Origin: Apibacter mensalis
Lineage (GTDB): Bacteria; Bacteroidota; Bacteroidia; Flavobacteriales; Weeksellaceae
DNA: 34,198 nt
Reading direction: 5' to 3'
Assembly (NCBI RefSeq): GCF_001418685.1
Contig: NZ_LIVM01000004.1
Coordinates: forward strand, 158,467-192,664
Position 1 is the stretch's first letter, and each line of letters starts with the position of its first letter. The position numbers were made by a program, and so were the translations under genes. The notes beneath the pieces are model-generated. The model was given only the letters and a program-made list of their open reading frames with translations. It was not told where the DNA came from and did not search any database. Positions 26,301-34,198 of the stretch are shown here, piece after piece.

Positions 26301-27449
26301 ATGAGTTTTTTTAAAAACGTTCAATTACGTAATTGGTTGGGTTATATATTAGCTCTTTGTGTAGCTCTATTTATTATAATTCTTTCAAACAGTAAAGTCA
26401 AAGAATTGAAAGAAGAAGAATCCGTGAAAATTTCAAATTATGCCAAAACATTGGAATTGTTAAATACTGAGACAGACATTCCCCCTAAAACACAATTTTT
26501 TTTAGTGCAGTTTATTGAGCAAAATACTACGATACCCGTTATTTTAGTAGATGAAAAAGGAAACTACATTGATTCTAAAAATGTAAGTAAAAAGATTGTT
26601 TCGGATTCTTTAAAATTAAAAGAAGAATTGAATGAAATGGCAGAATCGTATTATCCAATTCTAATTAAATTACCTTTTGGAAATCAATACGTATATTATA
26701 AGAACTCAGTACTTCTTACTCAGTTGGGATATTATCCTTTTGTATTAATTATATTAGTAACACTATTTGTATGGTTTACGTATTGGTATATCAAAACCGT
26801 AAAAAAAACTGAACAAAGTTTGCTTTGGGCAGGGATGGCTAAAGAGACTGCACATCAAATAGGTACACCACTTTCATCCATTATGGGATGGTTAGAAATT
26901 TTAAAGACAGAAGAAATTGATCAGAAACCGATACGAAATATAGAAAAAGACGTACATCGATTACAAAACATAACTGACAGGTTTTCTAAAATAGGCTCGA
27001 CCCCTTCTTTAAAAAAAGAAGATATCGTTGAACTATCCAAACAGACATTTATGTACTTAAAAAAAAGAATGTCCAAACAAATTCGTTTTGAATTTTATGC
27101 ACCTGCTTATCCTATATATATTTCATTAAATAATATTTTATATAGTTGGGTTATCGAAAATCTCATTAAAAATTCAGCAGATGCCATGAAAGGAAAAGGA
27201 AAAATCAAATTTCAAATCCATGATAGTAAGAAAAATATTCTTATAGATATTTCTGATGAAGGTACAGGAATTGAATCTAAAAATGTAAAAAAAATATTTA
27301 AACCGGGATATACTACTAAAAAAAGAGGGTGGGGGCTAGGTTTGTCATTGGCCAGACGAATTATAGAGGATTACCACTACGGTAAAATTTTCGTTCAAAA
27401 TACCGAAATTAATCAAGGAACTACTTTTAGAATAATATTGAAAAAATAA
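26301..27449 (+). CDS. Membrane sensor histidine kinase
   Basis: This 382-residue protein has two membrane helices (about 12-30 and 145-165) around an extracytoplasmic sensor of about 110 residues. The H-box [19 protein letters not shown] has phospho-acceptor His185. The ATPase domain shows the N box ([10 protein letters not shown]), G1 box (DISDEGTGI) and G2 box ([12 protein letters not shown]). No HAMP domain is clear. No response regulator lies nearby, so it is an orphan kinase here. It follows the TamL-like gene by 55 nt and precedes lptB by 59 nt; an envelope-related signal is possible but not shown. Confidence 0.92.
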   Translation: MSFFKNVQLRNWLGYILALCVALFIIILSNSKVKELKEEESVKISNYAKTLELLNTETDIPPKTQFFLVQFIEQNTTIPVILVDEKGNYIDSKNVSKKIVSDSLKLKEELNEMAESYYPILIKLPFGNQYVYYKNSVLLTQLGYYPFVLIILVTLFVWFTYWYIKTVKKTEQSLLWAGMAKETAHQIGTPLSSIMGWLEILKTEEIDQKPIRNIEKDVHRLQNITDRFSKIGSTPSLKKEDIVELSKQTFMYLKKRMSKQIRFEFYAPAYPIYISLNNILYSWVIENLIKNSADAMKGKGKIKFQIHDSKKNILIDISDEGTGIESKNVKKIFKPGYTTKKRGWGLGLSLARRIIEDYHYGKIFVQNTEINQGTTFRIILKK

Positions 27450-27508
27450 TTTCTAAGATTGTAAAGAGTAATAGAAAAAAACGTTGTAATTTAACTACTT
27501 TTAAAACT

Positions 27509-28237
27509 ATGATTTTACGAGGAGAACATTTAATAAAAACATACGGAAATAAAAGAGTGGTTAAAGATGTTTCATTAACTGTAAAACAAGGCGAAATAGT
27601 GGGATTGTTAGGACCCAATGGAGCAGGAAAAACTACTTCTTTTTATATGATTGTAGGGTTAATAAAGCCTACCCAAGGAAACGTGTTTTTGGATACGATT
27701 AATATAACCCAAGATGCGATGTATAAAAGGGCGCAGAAAGGAATTGGATATCTGGCTCAAGAAGCATCTATATTTAGAAAATTATCGGTAGAAGATAACA
27801 TTGTTGGAGTATTAGAAATGACTAAACTTTCAAAAAAAGAAAGAAAAATAAAGACGGATTCTTTAATAGAAGAGTTTGGCTTAGAGCATGTACGTAAAAA
27901 TAGAGGAGATTTATTATCAGGAGGAGAAAGACGTCGTTGCGAAATAGCCCGATGCTTAGCAACCGATCCTAAATTTATTTTACTAGACGAACCCTTTGCA
28001 GGAGTTGACCCTATTGCAGTTGAAGACATCCAAAAAGTTGTTCGTTCTTTAGTAAATAAAAATATAGGAATTCTAATAACAGACCATAATGTTCAACAAA
28101 CACTCGCAATTACACATAGAACTTACGTGATGTTTGAAGGAAACATATTAAAAGAAGGATATCCGGAAGAATTAGCAAATGATCCGGTAGTTCGTCAAGT
28201 ATATCTTGGTGAAAACTTCAAATTTGAAAAGATATAA
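27509..28237 (+). CDS. lptB: LPS export ABC transporter ATPase LptB
   Basis: LptB drives LPS extraction from the inner membrane by the LptB2FG complex. The 242-residue protein has Walker [10 protein letters not shown], a Q-loop near [12 protein letters not shown], signature [17 protein letters not shown], Walker [14 protein letters not shown] and the switch His in [11 protein letters not shown]. The FAGVDP and DHNV sequences are the ones that separate LptB from other ABC ATPases. It is one nucleotide away from the start of the thioredoxin-like gene. Confidence 0.94.
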   Translation: MILRGEHLIKTYGNKRVVKDVSLTVKQGEIVGLLGPNGAGKTTSFYMIVGLIKPTQGNVFLDTINITQDAMYKRAQKGIGYLAQEASIFRKLSVEDNIVGVLEMTKLSKKERKIKTDSLIEEFGLEHVRKNRGDLLSGGERRRCEIARCLATDPKFILLDEPFAGVDPIAVEDIQKVVRSLVNKNIGILITDHNVQQTLAITHRTYVMFEGNILKEGYPEELANDPVVRQVYLGENFKFEKI

Positions 28238-28238
28238 A

Positions 28239-28760
28239 ATGAAAAAAAATCTTACAGTACTATTTTTTAGTCTATTCGTTTTATTAGTTTATAGTCAACA
28301 AGTTCCACCAATTTCTAAAACAGAATTTTCAGAAGAACCATTAAAACAAGTTGTTCTAGATACGGAAAATAATGAAATAACCATGCAATCCGTACTAAAC
28401 AAACACAAAGGCAAAATTACTGTTATAAGATTTTGGGCATCATGGTGTAGAGATTGCATTTTGGAAATGACTGATTCGCATGTGCTTAAAGAAAAAAATA
28501 AAAAGGTAGATTTTATTTATCTATCCTTAGACAAAAATTTTGATGCATGGAAAAAAGGCATAACTAAATACGAACTAAATTCAGGAGATAATTATTGGTT
28601 TTCCGTAGGTTGGAAAAATCCTTTCAATGAGTATATTGAGTTAAATTGGATTCCACGATATATGGTGATAGATCAAAAAGGAAAAATTGCTAACTATTAC
28701 GCAGTATCGGCTAAAGATATTGAAATTCAAAATACCATAAATAAGTTGCTTGAAAAGTAA
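28239..28760 (+). CDS. Exported thioredoxin-like (TlpA-type) protein
   Basis: ATG at 28239 is chosen over the upstream ATG at 28206, because it starts a clean signal peptide (MKKNLTVLFFSLFVLLVYSQ) and avoids overlapping lptB. The 173-residue product has a thioredoxin fold with the redox pair C70 and C73 in FWASWCRDCILEM and the cis-Pro in NWIPRYMV. TlpA-like proteins reduce or isomerise disulfides outside the cytoplasm. A partner is not identified. It converges on the DUF3109 gene with 11 nt between stops. Confidence 0.9.
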   Translation: MKKNLTVLFFSLFVLLVYSQQVPPISKTEFSEEPLKQVVLDTENNEITMQSVLNKHKGKITVIRFWASWCRDCILEMTDSHVLKEKNKKVDFIYLSLDKNFDAWKKGITKYELNSGDNYWFSVGWKNPFNEYIELNWIPRYMVIDQKGKIANYYAVSAKDIEIQNTINKLLEK

Positions 28761-28771
28761 AATCAAATTAT

Positions 28772-29344
28772 TTACTGAATTTCTAAAAGTTTTTCAGCTT
28801 CGAGTAACTGATTATACCAATTTTCGCCAAATTTTCTGATTAAGGGTTCTTTTAAAAATTCGAAAACTTTAATGTTGAGTTCTTTCCCTAACATACAAGC
28901 ATCCTTACATATATACCATTCATCATAATTTACCGCAAGATATTTTCGTAATTTTTGTAAACGAATCGGATACAGATGACAGGAAATAGGTTTTTTAAAG
29001 CTAATCTTACCATCTTCATAAGCCTTCTCAATTGCGCATTTTGCAGCTTGGTTTTCATCATATATAACATAAGCACATTCTCTACCCTCAATTAAAGGAG
29101 TAACGTAATCATCATCCAGATCAGTAGTATATTTACCTTCAATTTCAATAGCTCTTTTTCCTTCTTCTCTTAAATAAGGCGATACATGTTCATATATATC
29201 TTCAAGAATCGGTAGTTCCGCCTCATCAAGCGGTGCACCAGAATCACCTTCAACACAGCATATCCCTTTGCATTTATTTAGATTACAAACAAATTGTTTC
29301 TGAAAAACATCTAAAGAAATTATTGTATCTTCTATTTGAATCAT
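28772..29344 (-). CDS. DUF3109-family protein with Cys cluster
   Basis: This 190-residue protein is Cys-rich: CNLNKCKGICCVEGDSGAPL near the N-terminus, then further Cys at ECAY, AKCAIE, SCHLYPIR and YICKDACML. The spacing suggests metal or Fe-S binding; the family (YkgJ-related) has no settled function. The ATG at 29344 (MIQIEDTIISL) is chosen over the ATG at 29374, because the -7 box at 29363-29370 lies inside the longer frame and would put the transcript start past the upstream ATG. Confidence 0.88.
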   Translation of the reverse strand: MIQIEDTIISLDVFQKQFVCNLNKCKGICCVEGDSGAPLDEAELPILEDIYEHVSPYLREEGKRAIEIEGKYTTDLDDDYVTPLIEGRECAYVIYDENQAAKCAIEKAYEDGKISFKKPISCHLYPIRLQKLRKYLAVNYDEWYICKDACMLGKELNIKVFEFLKEPLIRKFGENWYNQLLEAEKLLEIQ

Positions 29345-29362
29345 GATTTTTGAAAATAAATT

Positions 29363-29370
29363 CAAAGATA
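29363..29370 (-). promoter_or_regulatory. -7 box of the DUF3109 promoter
   Basis: The minus strand reads TATCTTTG, an exact TAnnTTTG match, 18 nt before the chosen ATG at 29344. It decides the start of that gene. The -33 element is weak. Confidence 0.55.
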
Positions 29371-29416
29371 GCATTAAATTTTTATTAAAAGTTTATATAA
29401 GTTTACAAAAAAACAG

Positions 29417-29424
29417 TAACTTTG
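29417..29424 (+). promoter_or_regulatory. -7 box of the NDH-2 promoter with inverted repeat at the start site
   Basis: TAACTTTG matches TAnnTTTG. Right after it, ATGTAT and ATACAT (29430-29435 and 29439-29444) form an inverted repeat around GCT at the expected transcription start, a possible operator. The -33 element is TTTA-like at 21 nt, so it is imperfect. Confidence 0.5.
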
Positions 29425-29511
29425 ATAAAATGTATGCTATACATGGTTTATGATCTTAAGAAATAAATGTGTTTGCATTCATATATTAAATTAATTTTTT
29501 TAGTGCTAATT

Positions 29512-30780
29512 ATGAAAAAAGTCGTATTAATAGGTGGAGGTTTTGCTGGAATTAATATTATTACCAGATTATCCAATAACTCTAATTTTGAAATTACCTT
29601 AGTCGATAAAAACAATTATAATTTTTTCCCACCATTAATATATCAAGTAAGCTCAAGTATATTGGATCCCGCAGCTATAACCTATCCATTTCGCAGATTC
29701 ATCAGACATAAAAAGAATGTTAAATTTCGATTGGCGGAATTATTAGAAATTAAATCCGACGAAAATAAAGTTGTTCTATCTAATGGAGAGTTAGATTATG
29801 ATATTTTAATAATAGCAACAGGAACGCAAAGTAATTACTTCGGAATGGAAAATTTAGAAAAATATGCTTTTCCGATGAAAACATTAAATGATGCATTATT
29901 GCTTAGAAATATTCTTTTAGAAAGATTAGAAGCCGCTAGTAGAGAAACCGATTTAATCGAAAAGAAAAGATTATTATCTATAGTTATAACCGGAGGAGGA
30001 CCTGCTGGTGTTGAAATTGCAGGAGTTATACGTGAAATTATAAATTATATTGAAAACGTTGATTATAAAGATTTAAAAGGTGAAATTCAAGTATATTTGG
30101 TAGAAGGTAGTCCCGTACTACTTGGGCCTATGAGTGATAAATCCCATAAAGAAGCTTACCGGGCCTTAAATAATTTAGGGGTGAAGATATTAGTAAATAC
30201 CCAAGTTAAAGACTGTGATGAAAATACGATATATTTTTCTAACGGAGATAAAATTGAGACAAAGACCATAATCTGGACAGCTGGAGTTACCTCCAGAATT
30301 TTTGAAGGAATACCTAAAGAAGTATATGGAAAAGGTAGACGTATGCAAGTAGATGCGCATAACAAAGTTCAAGGGTTTTCTAATATATATGCAATAGGAG
30401 ACACCTGTATAATGACTACCGACCCAAATTTTTCTGCAGGACATCCTCAATTAGCACAAGTTGCCATTCAACAAGGTAAAAATCTGGCTAATAATTTAAT
30501 AAATCAAATAACCAATAATAATTTTCAGCCTAAACCATTCAGATATAAAGATAGAGGGTCAATGGCAGTCATTGGAAGAAATAAAGCCGTAGCCGACCTT
30601 ATACATCCTACCTTATTTTTAAAAGGCTTACCGGCATGGATAATCTGGTCATCCATACATTTAATATCACTAGTTTCTATAGGCAATAGATTAAACACCC
30701 TATATCGTTGGTTAACCATATATATATCTAAAAACTCCTCCTTAGGAAGTGCCTATAAAATTGGAGATCCCAGACCCTAA
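29512..30780 (+). CDS. ndh: Type II NADH:quinone dehydrogenase (NDH-2)
   Basis: NDH-2 is a peripheral inner-membrane flavoenzyme that passes electrons from NADH to menaquinone without pumping protons. ATG at 29512 is chosen over 29467, because it places the FAD motif GGGFAGINI at residues 8-16. A second dinucleotide motif for NADH is ITGGGPAGVEIAG. Other family marks are DKNNYNFFPPLIYQVSS, YAIGDTC and the C-terminal amphipathic/membrane segment GLPAWIIWSSIHLISLVS. The length (422 residues) is normal. Together with menD it supports menaquinone respiration. Confidence 0.93.
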   Translation: MKKVVLIGGGFAGINIITRLSNNSNFEITLVDKNNYNFFPPLIYQVSSSILDPAAITYPFRRFIRHKKNVKFRLAELLEIKSDENKVVLSNGELDYDILIIATGTQSNYFGMENLEKYAFPMKTLNDALLLRNILLERLEAASRETDLIEKKRLLSIVITGGGPAGVEIAGVIREIINYIENVDYKDLKGEIQVYLVEGSPVLLGPMSDKSHKEAYRALNNLGVKILVNTQVKDCDENTIYFSNGDKIETKTIIWTAGVTSRIFEGIPKEVYGKGRRMQVDAHNKVQGFSNIYAIGDTCIMTTDPNFSAGHPQLAQVAIQQGKNLANNLINQITNNNFQPKPFRYKDRGSMAVIGRNKAVADLIHPTLFLKGLPAWIIWSSIHLISLVSIGNRLNTLYRWLTIYISKNSSLGSAYKIGDPRP

Positions 30781-30827
30781 ATCTATTAAAATCTTATAAA
30801 ATTGATGAAAATATTTTTATACCACGT

Positions 30828-31217
30828 TTATAAATTATTTTCTTTCTTATTCGTAGAAATAGAGCTTTGTTCCATACTAACGGTGCCTTTATATAAGGCA
30901 CCATTTTCAACTTGAAAACTTTTTACCTGCATATTGCCTATTATAGAACCCGAATTTTTAAGCATAAGATTATCAACAAAAATATCACCGTCAATTTGAC
31001 CATATACAATAAGTTCTTTAGTTCTTATGTCACCTTTGATACTTCCTTTTTGACCTATAACGAGTCCACAAGTACTATTGACATTACCTAAAGCTTGTCC
31101 ATCAATTCTAATAAATTCTTTACATTCTATATTTCCTTCAACTTTACAATCCTCTGCTATAATAGTAGTAATGTTTTCTATTGAGATATCAATAACAGCT
31201 TTTTTTTTATGGAACAT
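30828..31217 (-). CDS. Bactofilin-family cytoskeletal protein
   Basis: This 129-residue protein is a right-handed beta-helix with hydrophobic and Gly residues at regular steps (IIAEDCKVEGNIECKEFIRI, GLVIGQKGSIKGDIR, ELIVYGQIDGDI). Bactofilins polymerise without nucleotide on the inner face of the membrane and position cell-wall enzymes. It follows the M23 peptidase gene by 20 nt on the same strand. That pairing suggests the filament scaffolds the peptidase, as in other bacteria. The 47 nt beyond its stop converge with NDH-2. Confidence 0.93.
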   Translation of the reverse strand: MFHKKKAVIDISIENITTIIAEDCKVEGNIECKEFIRIDGQALGNVNSTCGLVIGQKGSIKGDIRTKELIVYGQIDGDIFVDNLMLKNSGSIIGNMQVKSFQVENGALYKGTVSMEQSSISTNKKENNL

Positions 31218-31237
31218 AGTAGTTAATTTATTTTTAG

Positions 31238-32104
31238 TTAGTTAATCTGCAAATAATTATTTGGGTTTTCTTTTTCCTTATTGTATATAATTTCATAATG
31301 AACATGAGGTCCGGTTGATCGGCCTGTACTCCCTAATTCTCCGATCACATCCCCTGCATTGACGATCTGTCCTTTTTTAACCAATATCTTAGACAAGTGA
31401 CCATATAATGTCTCATAACCAAAATGATGCTTTATCATAATGCAATTGCCATATCCCCCTTTCACACTGGCATAAGTAATTACACCATTAGCAGTAGCAT
31501 GAATTGGATCCCCGATATTTCCCGCTATATCCAACCCCGGATGAAATTCTGAGCCTTTACCTTTTTTCATAGGATTTCCCCTAACACCAAAATTGGAAGT
31601 AATTCTTCCAACATGAGGCAAGCCAATAGGAACAAACTGTATTTTTTTTAGAATATCAGTAATTCTCTCTTTTTTAAATTCAATTAAATTTAAGTTAGCA
31701 TCAGTAACAGGATAATATTCCCCACCCACATTATTAACATTAAATTGAGAATCAGCTGGAGGTAGTGTTTTAACTTGCCGATCTTTAAGATATCTCTCGA
31801 TCTTTAATAAAGACTTTTCAGCTTCATTAAGATTGATGATCATATCATTTAATTTTTTAGTATCCAATTTACTTTCAAGATCAGCAATTTTAACATGCAA
31901 ATTTTGTTTTTGATAATATACATAACTTATGTAGCTAACCAATCCCGCCACTAAACAAAATGCGGTTAAAAGTGATAAAAATAAAATCTTTTTGTAAAGA
32001 AAAATATTTTTAATATGCTTATTCTTAACAGAAAAAATTTTTGTTTCCAATGAATTTTTATCAGTAATAATTATTGTGGAATATTTAGATTTATTATTTT
32101 TCAT
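31238..32104 (-). CDS. M23-family cell-wall metallopeptidase
   Basis: This 288-residue protein has an N-terminal cytoplasmic tail, one membrane helix (about 35-63), a short coiled coil (about 70-107) and a C-terminal LytM domain. The zinc ligands are H188 and D192 (FHPGLDIA) and H269 (GPHVHYE), with H236 (YGHLS) and H267 as the other catalytic His. It should cut peptidoglycan crosslinks in the periplasm. It is the first gene of the bactofilin pair. A TATATTTG box on the minus strand (32131-32138) is a likely -7 element. Confidence 0.94.
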   Translation of the reverse strand: MKNNKSKYSTIIITDKNSLETKIFSVKNKHIKNIFLYKKILFLSLLTAFCLVAGLVSYISYVYYQKQNLHVKIADLESKLDTKKLNDMIINLNEAEKSLLKIERYLKDRQVKTLPPADSQFNVNNVGGEYYPVTDANLNLIEFKKERITDILKKIQFVPIGLPHVGRITSNFGVRGNPMKKGKGSEFHPGLDIAGNIGDPIHATANGVITYASVKGGYGNCIMIKHHFGYETLYGHLSKILVKKGQIVNAGDVIGELGSTGRSTGPHVHYEIIYNKEKENPNNYLQIN

Positions 32105-32130
32105 AGTATAAAATTTTGAAGGTAGTGGAA

Positions 32131-32138
32131 CAAATATA
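32131..32138 (-). promoter_or_regulatory. Putative -7 box of the M23/bactofilin unit
   Basis: The minus strand reads TATATTTG, an exact TAnnTTTG match, 27 nt before the M23 ATG. No clear -33 TTTG is found at 19 nt. Confidence 0.45.
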
Positions 32139-32266
32139 AAAAAAATTAAAAATAAACGTCGTATTTAAACAATATGTTTAACATTAAATTAATAAAATTG
32201 AAGCATAATTATTAATCATGAAACTGTTAAGTATTTACATTTATTAAAAGTAAGAACACTTTTATA

Positions 32267-32288
32267 ATAGTATCATTATAGTATCATT
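32267..32288. repeat. Perfect 11-bp tandem duplication
   Basis: ATAGTATCATT occurs twice in a row in the gap between radA and the M23 gene. No gene is recognised in the rest of this gap. Confidence 0.7.
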
Positions 32289-32363
32289 ACTAATCATAAG
32301 TAAATAATGTATGCCTATAAAAATAAACAATATTTAATCAAAAAACCAATACGATCAAATCAC

Positions 32364-33719
32364 TTAGAAAATTAATTTATAAACATCTTCAACTTTAGAA
32401 ACCAATTCAATTCTAATATTATATTTCTTGCAATCAATTTTATTATACTTTGAAATGAAAACCACATCATATCCAAGCTTCTCAGACTCTAAGATACGTT
32501 GTTCAATACGATTAACGGGCCTGATTTCCCCACTTAATCCGACTTCACCGGCAAATAAACAATTATCCGGCAAAGAAATATCCTCATTTGAAGACAAAAT
32601 AGCACAGATAACAGCTAAATCAATAGCAGGATCATCCACACGAATACCACCAGTAACATTTAAAAATACATCCTTACTTCCCAGAAGAAAACCTGCACGC
32701 TTTTCCAATACAGCCAATAACATATTCAACCGTTTAACGTCAAAACCCGTTGTTACCCTTTGTGGAGTTCCATAAACAGCCGTCGATACCAGAGCTTGAA
32801 TTTCAACCAGCATAGGGCGTAATCCTTCCAATGTAACAGCAATAGCATTCCCCGATAAACTCACATCTTTTTTCGATAACAAAATTTCAGACGGATTTTT
32901 TACTTGTCTCAGTCCGGAAGATAACATTTCATAAATTCCAAGTTCGGACGTAGAGCCATATCTGTTTTTATTAGCACGTAAAAGTCTATATACATAATTT
33001 CTGTCCCCTTCAAATTGAAGAACAACATCCACCATATGCTCTAAAATTTTTGGACCTGCTATAGAACCTTCCTTGGTTATATGTCCAATCAAAAATACAG
33101 GAGTAGAAGTTTCCTTAGCATATTTAATTAATTCTGAAGCACATTCTCTAATTTGAGATATACTTCCCGGAGAAGATTCTATATAAGAAGAATGGAGAGT
33201 TTGGATGGAATCTATGACTAATAGGTCCGGTTGAAGCTCATGAGCTTTCTTTAAAATCTTTTGAGTTGACGTTTCCGTTAAAACATAACATTCAGAATTA
33301 GAAATAGCAAGACGGTCAGATCTCATTTTAATTTGATTACTACTTTCCTCGCCAGAAACATATAATACTTTTCTAGGTATTTGTAAAGAAATTTGTAATA
33401 ATAAAGTGGATTTACCTATGCCGGGTTCACCCCCAATCAATATAACGCTGCCCGGAACAATTCCACCACCTAACAAGTGATCCAATTCAGAATCATTAGA
33501 AAAAATACGAAATTCATCCTTAGTTTCAATTTCGTGAATCCTATATATTTTATTTTTAGAAGAAGAGGAACTAAGAGAAGAAATAGGATGGTTGGAACTT
33601 TTTTCAATTATTTCTTCAACAATTGAATTCCATTCGCCACATACTTTGCATTGACCTAGCCATTGAGAATATTGAGTTCCGCAATTTTGACAAAAAAAAG
33701 TAGTTTTAGCCTTAGCCAT
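32364..33719 (-). CDS. radA: DNA repair ATPase RadA
   Basis: RadA (Sms) is a RecA-like, DnaB-like helicase that processes branched DNA in recombination and repair. The 451-residue protein has the zinc finger C10, C13, C24, C27 (CQNCG and CKVCG), Walker A GEPGIGKST (97-105), the RadA motif KNRYG (251-255) and the C-terminal Lon-like domain. The usual motif is KNRFG, so Tyr for Phe is a mild variant. A Ser-rich linker (SSLSSSSSKNK) joins zinc finger and ATPase. A TATCTTTG box at 33749-33756 on the minus strand may be its -7 element. Confidence 0.96.
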   Translation of the reverse strand: MAKAKTTFFCQNCGTQYSQWLGQCKVCGEWNSIVEEIIEKSSNHPISSLSSSSSKNKIYRIHEIETKDEFRIFSNDSELDHLLGGGIVPGSVILIGGEPGIGKSTLLLQISLQIPRKVLYVSGEESSNQIKMRSDRLAISNSECYVLTETSTQKILKKAHELQPDLLVIDSIQTLHSSYIESSPGSISQIRECASELIKYAKETSTPVFLIGHITKEGSIAGPKILEHMVDVVLQFEGDRNYVYRLLRANKNRYGSTSELGIYEMLSSGLRQVKNPSEILLSKKDVSLSGNAIAVTLEGLRPMLVEIQALVSTAVYGTPQRVTTGFDVKRLNMLLAVLEKRAGFLLGSKDVFLNVTGGIRVDDPAIDLAVICAILSSNEDISLPDNCLFAGEVGLSGEIRPVNRIEQRILESEKLGYDVVFISKYNKIDCKKYNIRIELVSKVEDVYKLIF

Positions 33720-33748
33720 ATTATATATTGTTAATTATATTTTTTTTA

Positions 33749-33756
33749 CAAAGATA
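33749..33756 (-). promoter_or_regulatory. Putative -7 box of the radA promoter
   Basis: The minus strand reads TATCTTTG, an exact TAnnTTTG match, 29 nt before the radA ATG. The -33 position reads TATG rather than TTTG. Confidence 0.5.
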
Positions 33757-33920
33757 GTCTTAATTTAACCTTTACATATAATGACTAATAATTAGAAGTA
33801 TTAAAAAAAGAAAAAAAAGTTTAAGGTATATACAGAATATAAACAATTGAAAACTAGTTAATTTAGGGTTAAGAAGGCGGGGTTAGGCAAAGTATTTAAG
33901 AAAAAAAGATTAAAAAAAAC

Positions 33921-33950
33921 TTGCGAAGAAAAAAAAAGTAACTATCTTTG
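33921..33950 (+). promoter_or_regulatory. rRNA operon promoter
   Basis: TTG at 33921-33923, exactly 19 nt, then TATCTTTG at 33943-33950: the Bacteroidota sigma-A consensus. The transcript would start near 33957 and have a leader of about 185 nt before 16S. The A-rich tract just upstream may act as an UP-like element. The leader is likely to hold processing and antitermination sites, but none is clear enough to call. Confidence 0.85.
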
Positions 33951-34140
33951 CATCCGCAAGTCAGGAATAACGAAGAGAGAAAAGAGAAGAGAGAGTACCT
34001 GAACGAGCATAAAGATCGTTGAAATAAAAAAGTTTATAACAAAGCTTACGAAAGAAAAAGTAGCAAAACACAACCTGGAAGTTAAAGGAAGATTCTTTTG
34101 AGGATATGAGGCCATGAAATTGATAATTTAAGAAGAAATT

Positions 34141-34198
<58 letters not shown>

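Noticed and set aside
32246-32263. AAAAGT/ACTTTT hairpin as a radA terminator
   Set aside because: Only a 6-bp AT-rich stem about 100 nt past the stop, with no T run on the needed strand.

Overview
The window reads as chromosomal DNA of a low-GC Bacteroidota of class Flavobacteriia. The evidence is the 16S rRNA 5' end at the right edge, promoters of the Bacteroidota type (TTTG or TTG, 19 nt, TAnnTTTG), and the gene families: a TamA-like lipoprotein, paired bactofilin and M23 genes, DUF3109, and an outer-membrane beta-barrel of the Bacteroidota type. The 16S start and the strong AT bias suggest the Weeksellaceae/Chryseobacterium group, perhaps an Apibacter-like host associate; that placement is inference.

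Left region (1-6165, + strand): the 3' part of a TonB-dependent-receptor-like outer-membrane protein, then a compact peptide natural product (RiPP) locus. It holds a short Gly-Gly leader/Cys-containing precursor at 2330-2525 whose frame is broken in a poly-A run, a hairpin just after it, a radical SAM/SPASM maturase, and an ABC exporter with an N-terminal C39 leader peptidase that overlaps the maturase gene. This is the most interesting part of the window.

Middle (6178-18808, mostly - strand): a nucleoside-phosphorylase-like protein with menD (menaquinone synthesis), fabG (fatty acid synthesis), a decayed YciI gene not previously bounded by an intact ORF, a cytidylate-kinase-like protein translationally coupled to a MATE exporter, two small stress/envelope proteins (YtxH, GlsB/YeaQ), a CPA1 Na+/H+ antiporter, an aldo/keto reductase and a CinA-family protein. 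A HAD phosphatase and a DinB-like protein run on the + strand and converge on the Mn-dependent pyrophosphatase gene.

Right region (19009-34198): ffh (SRP), thiN, a cobalamin adenosyltransferase, a WaaP/Kdo-kinase-like protein and a TrmH-family methyltransferase. The last is divergent, 4 nt apart, from a TamL-like BamA-family lipoprotein, which is followed by a sensor histidine kinase, lptB and a thioredoxin-like lipoprotein or exported protein. Then come a DUF3109 protein divergent from NDH-2, a bactofilin/M23 pair, radA, and an rRNA operon promoter and leader with the first 58 nt of 16S. MenD and NDH-2 together fit menaquinone-based respiration. LptB, TamL, the WaaP-like kinase and the bactofilin/M23 pair are envelope functions. 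No tRNA, CRISPR array, insertion sequence or phage gene was seen.
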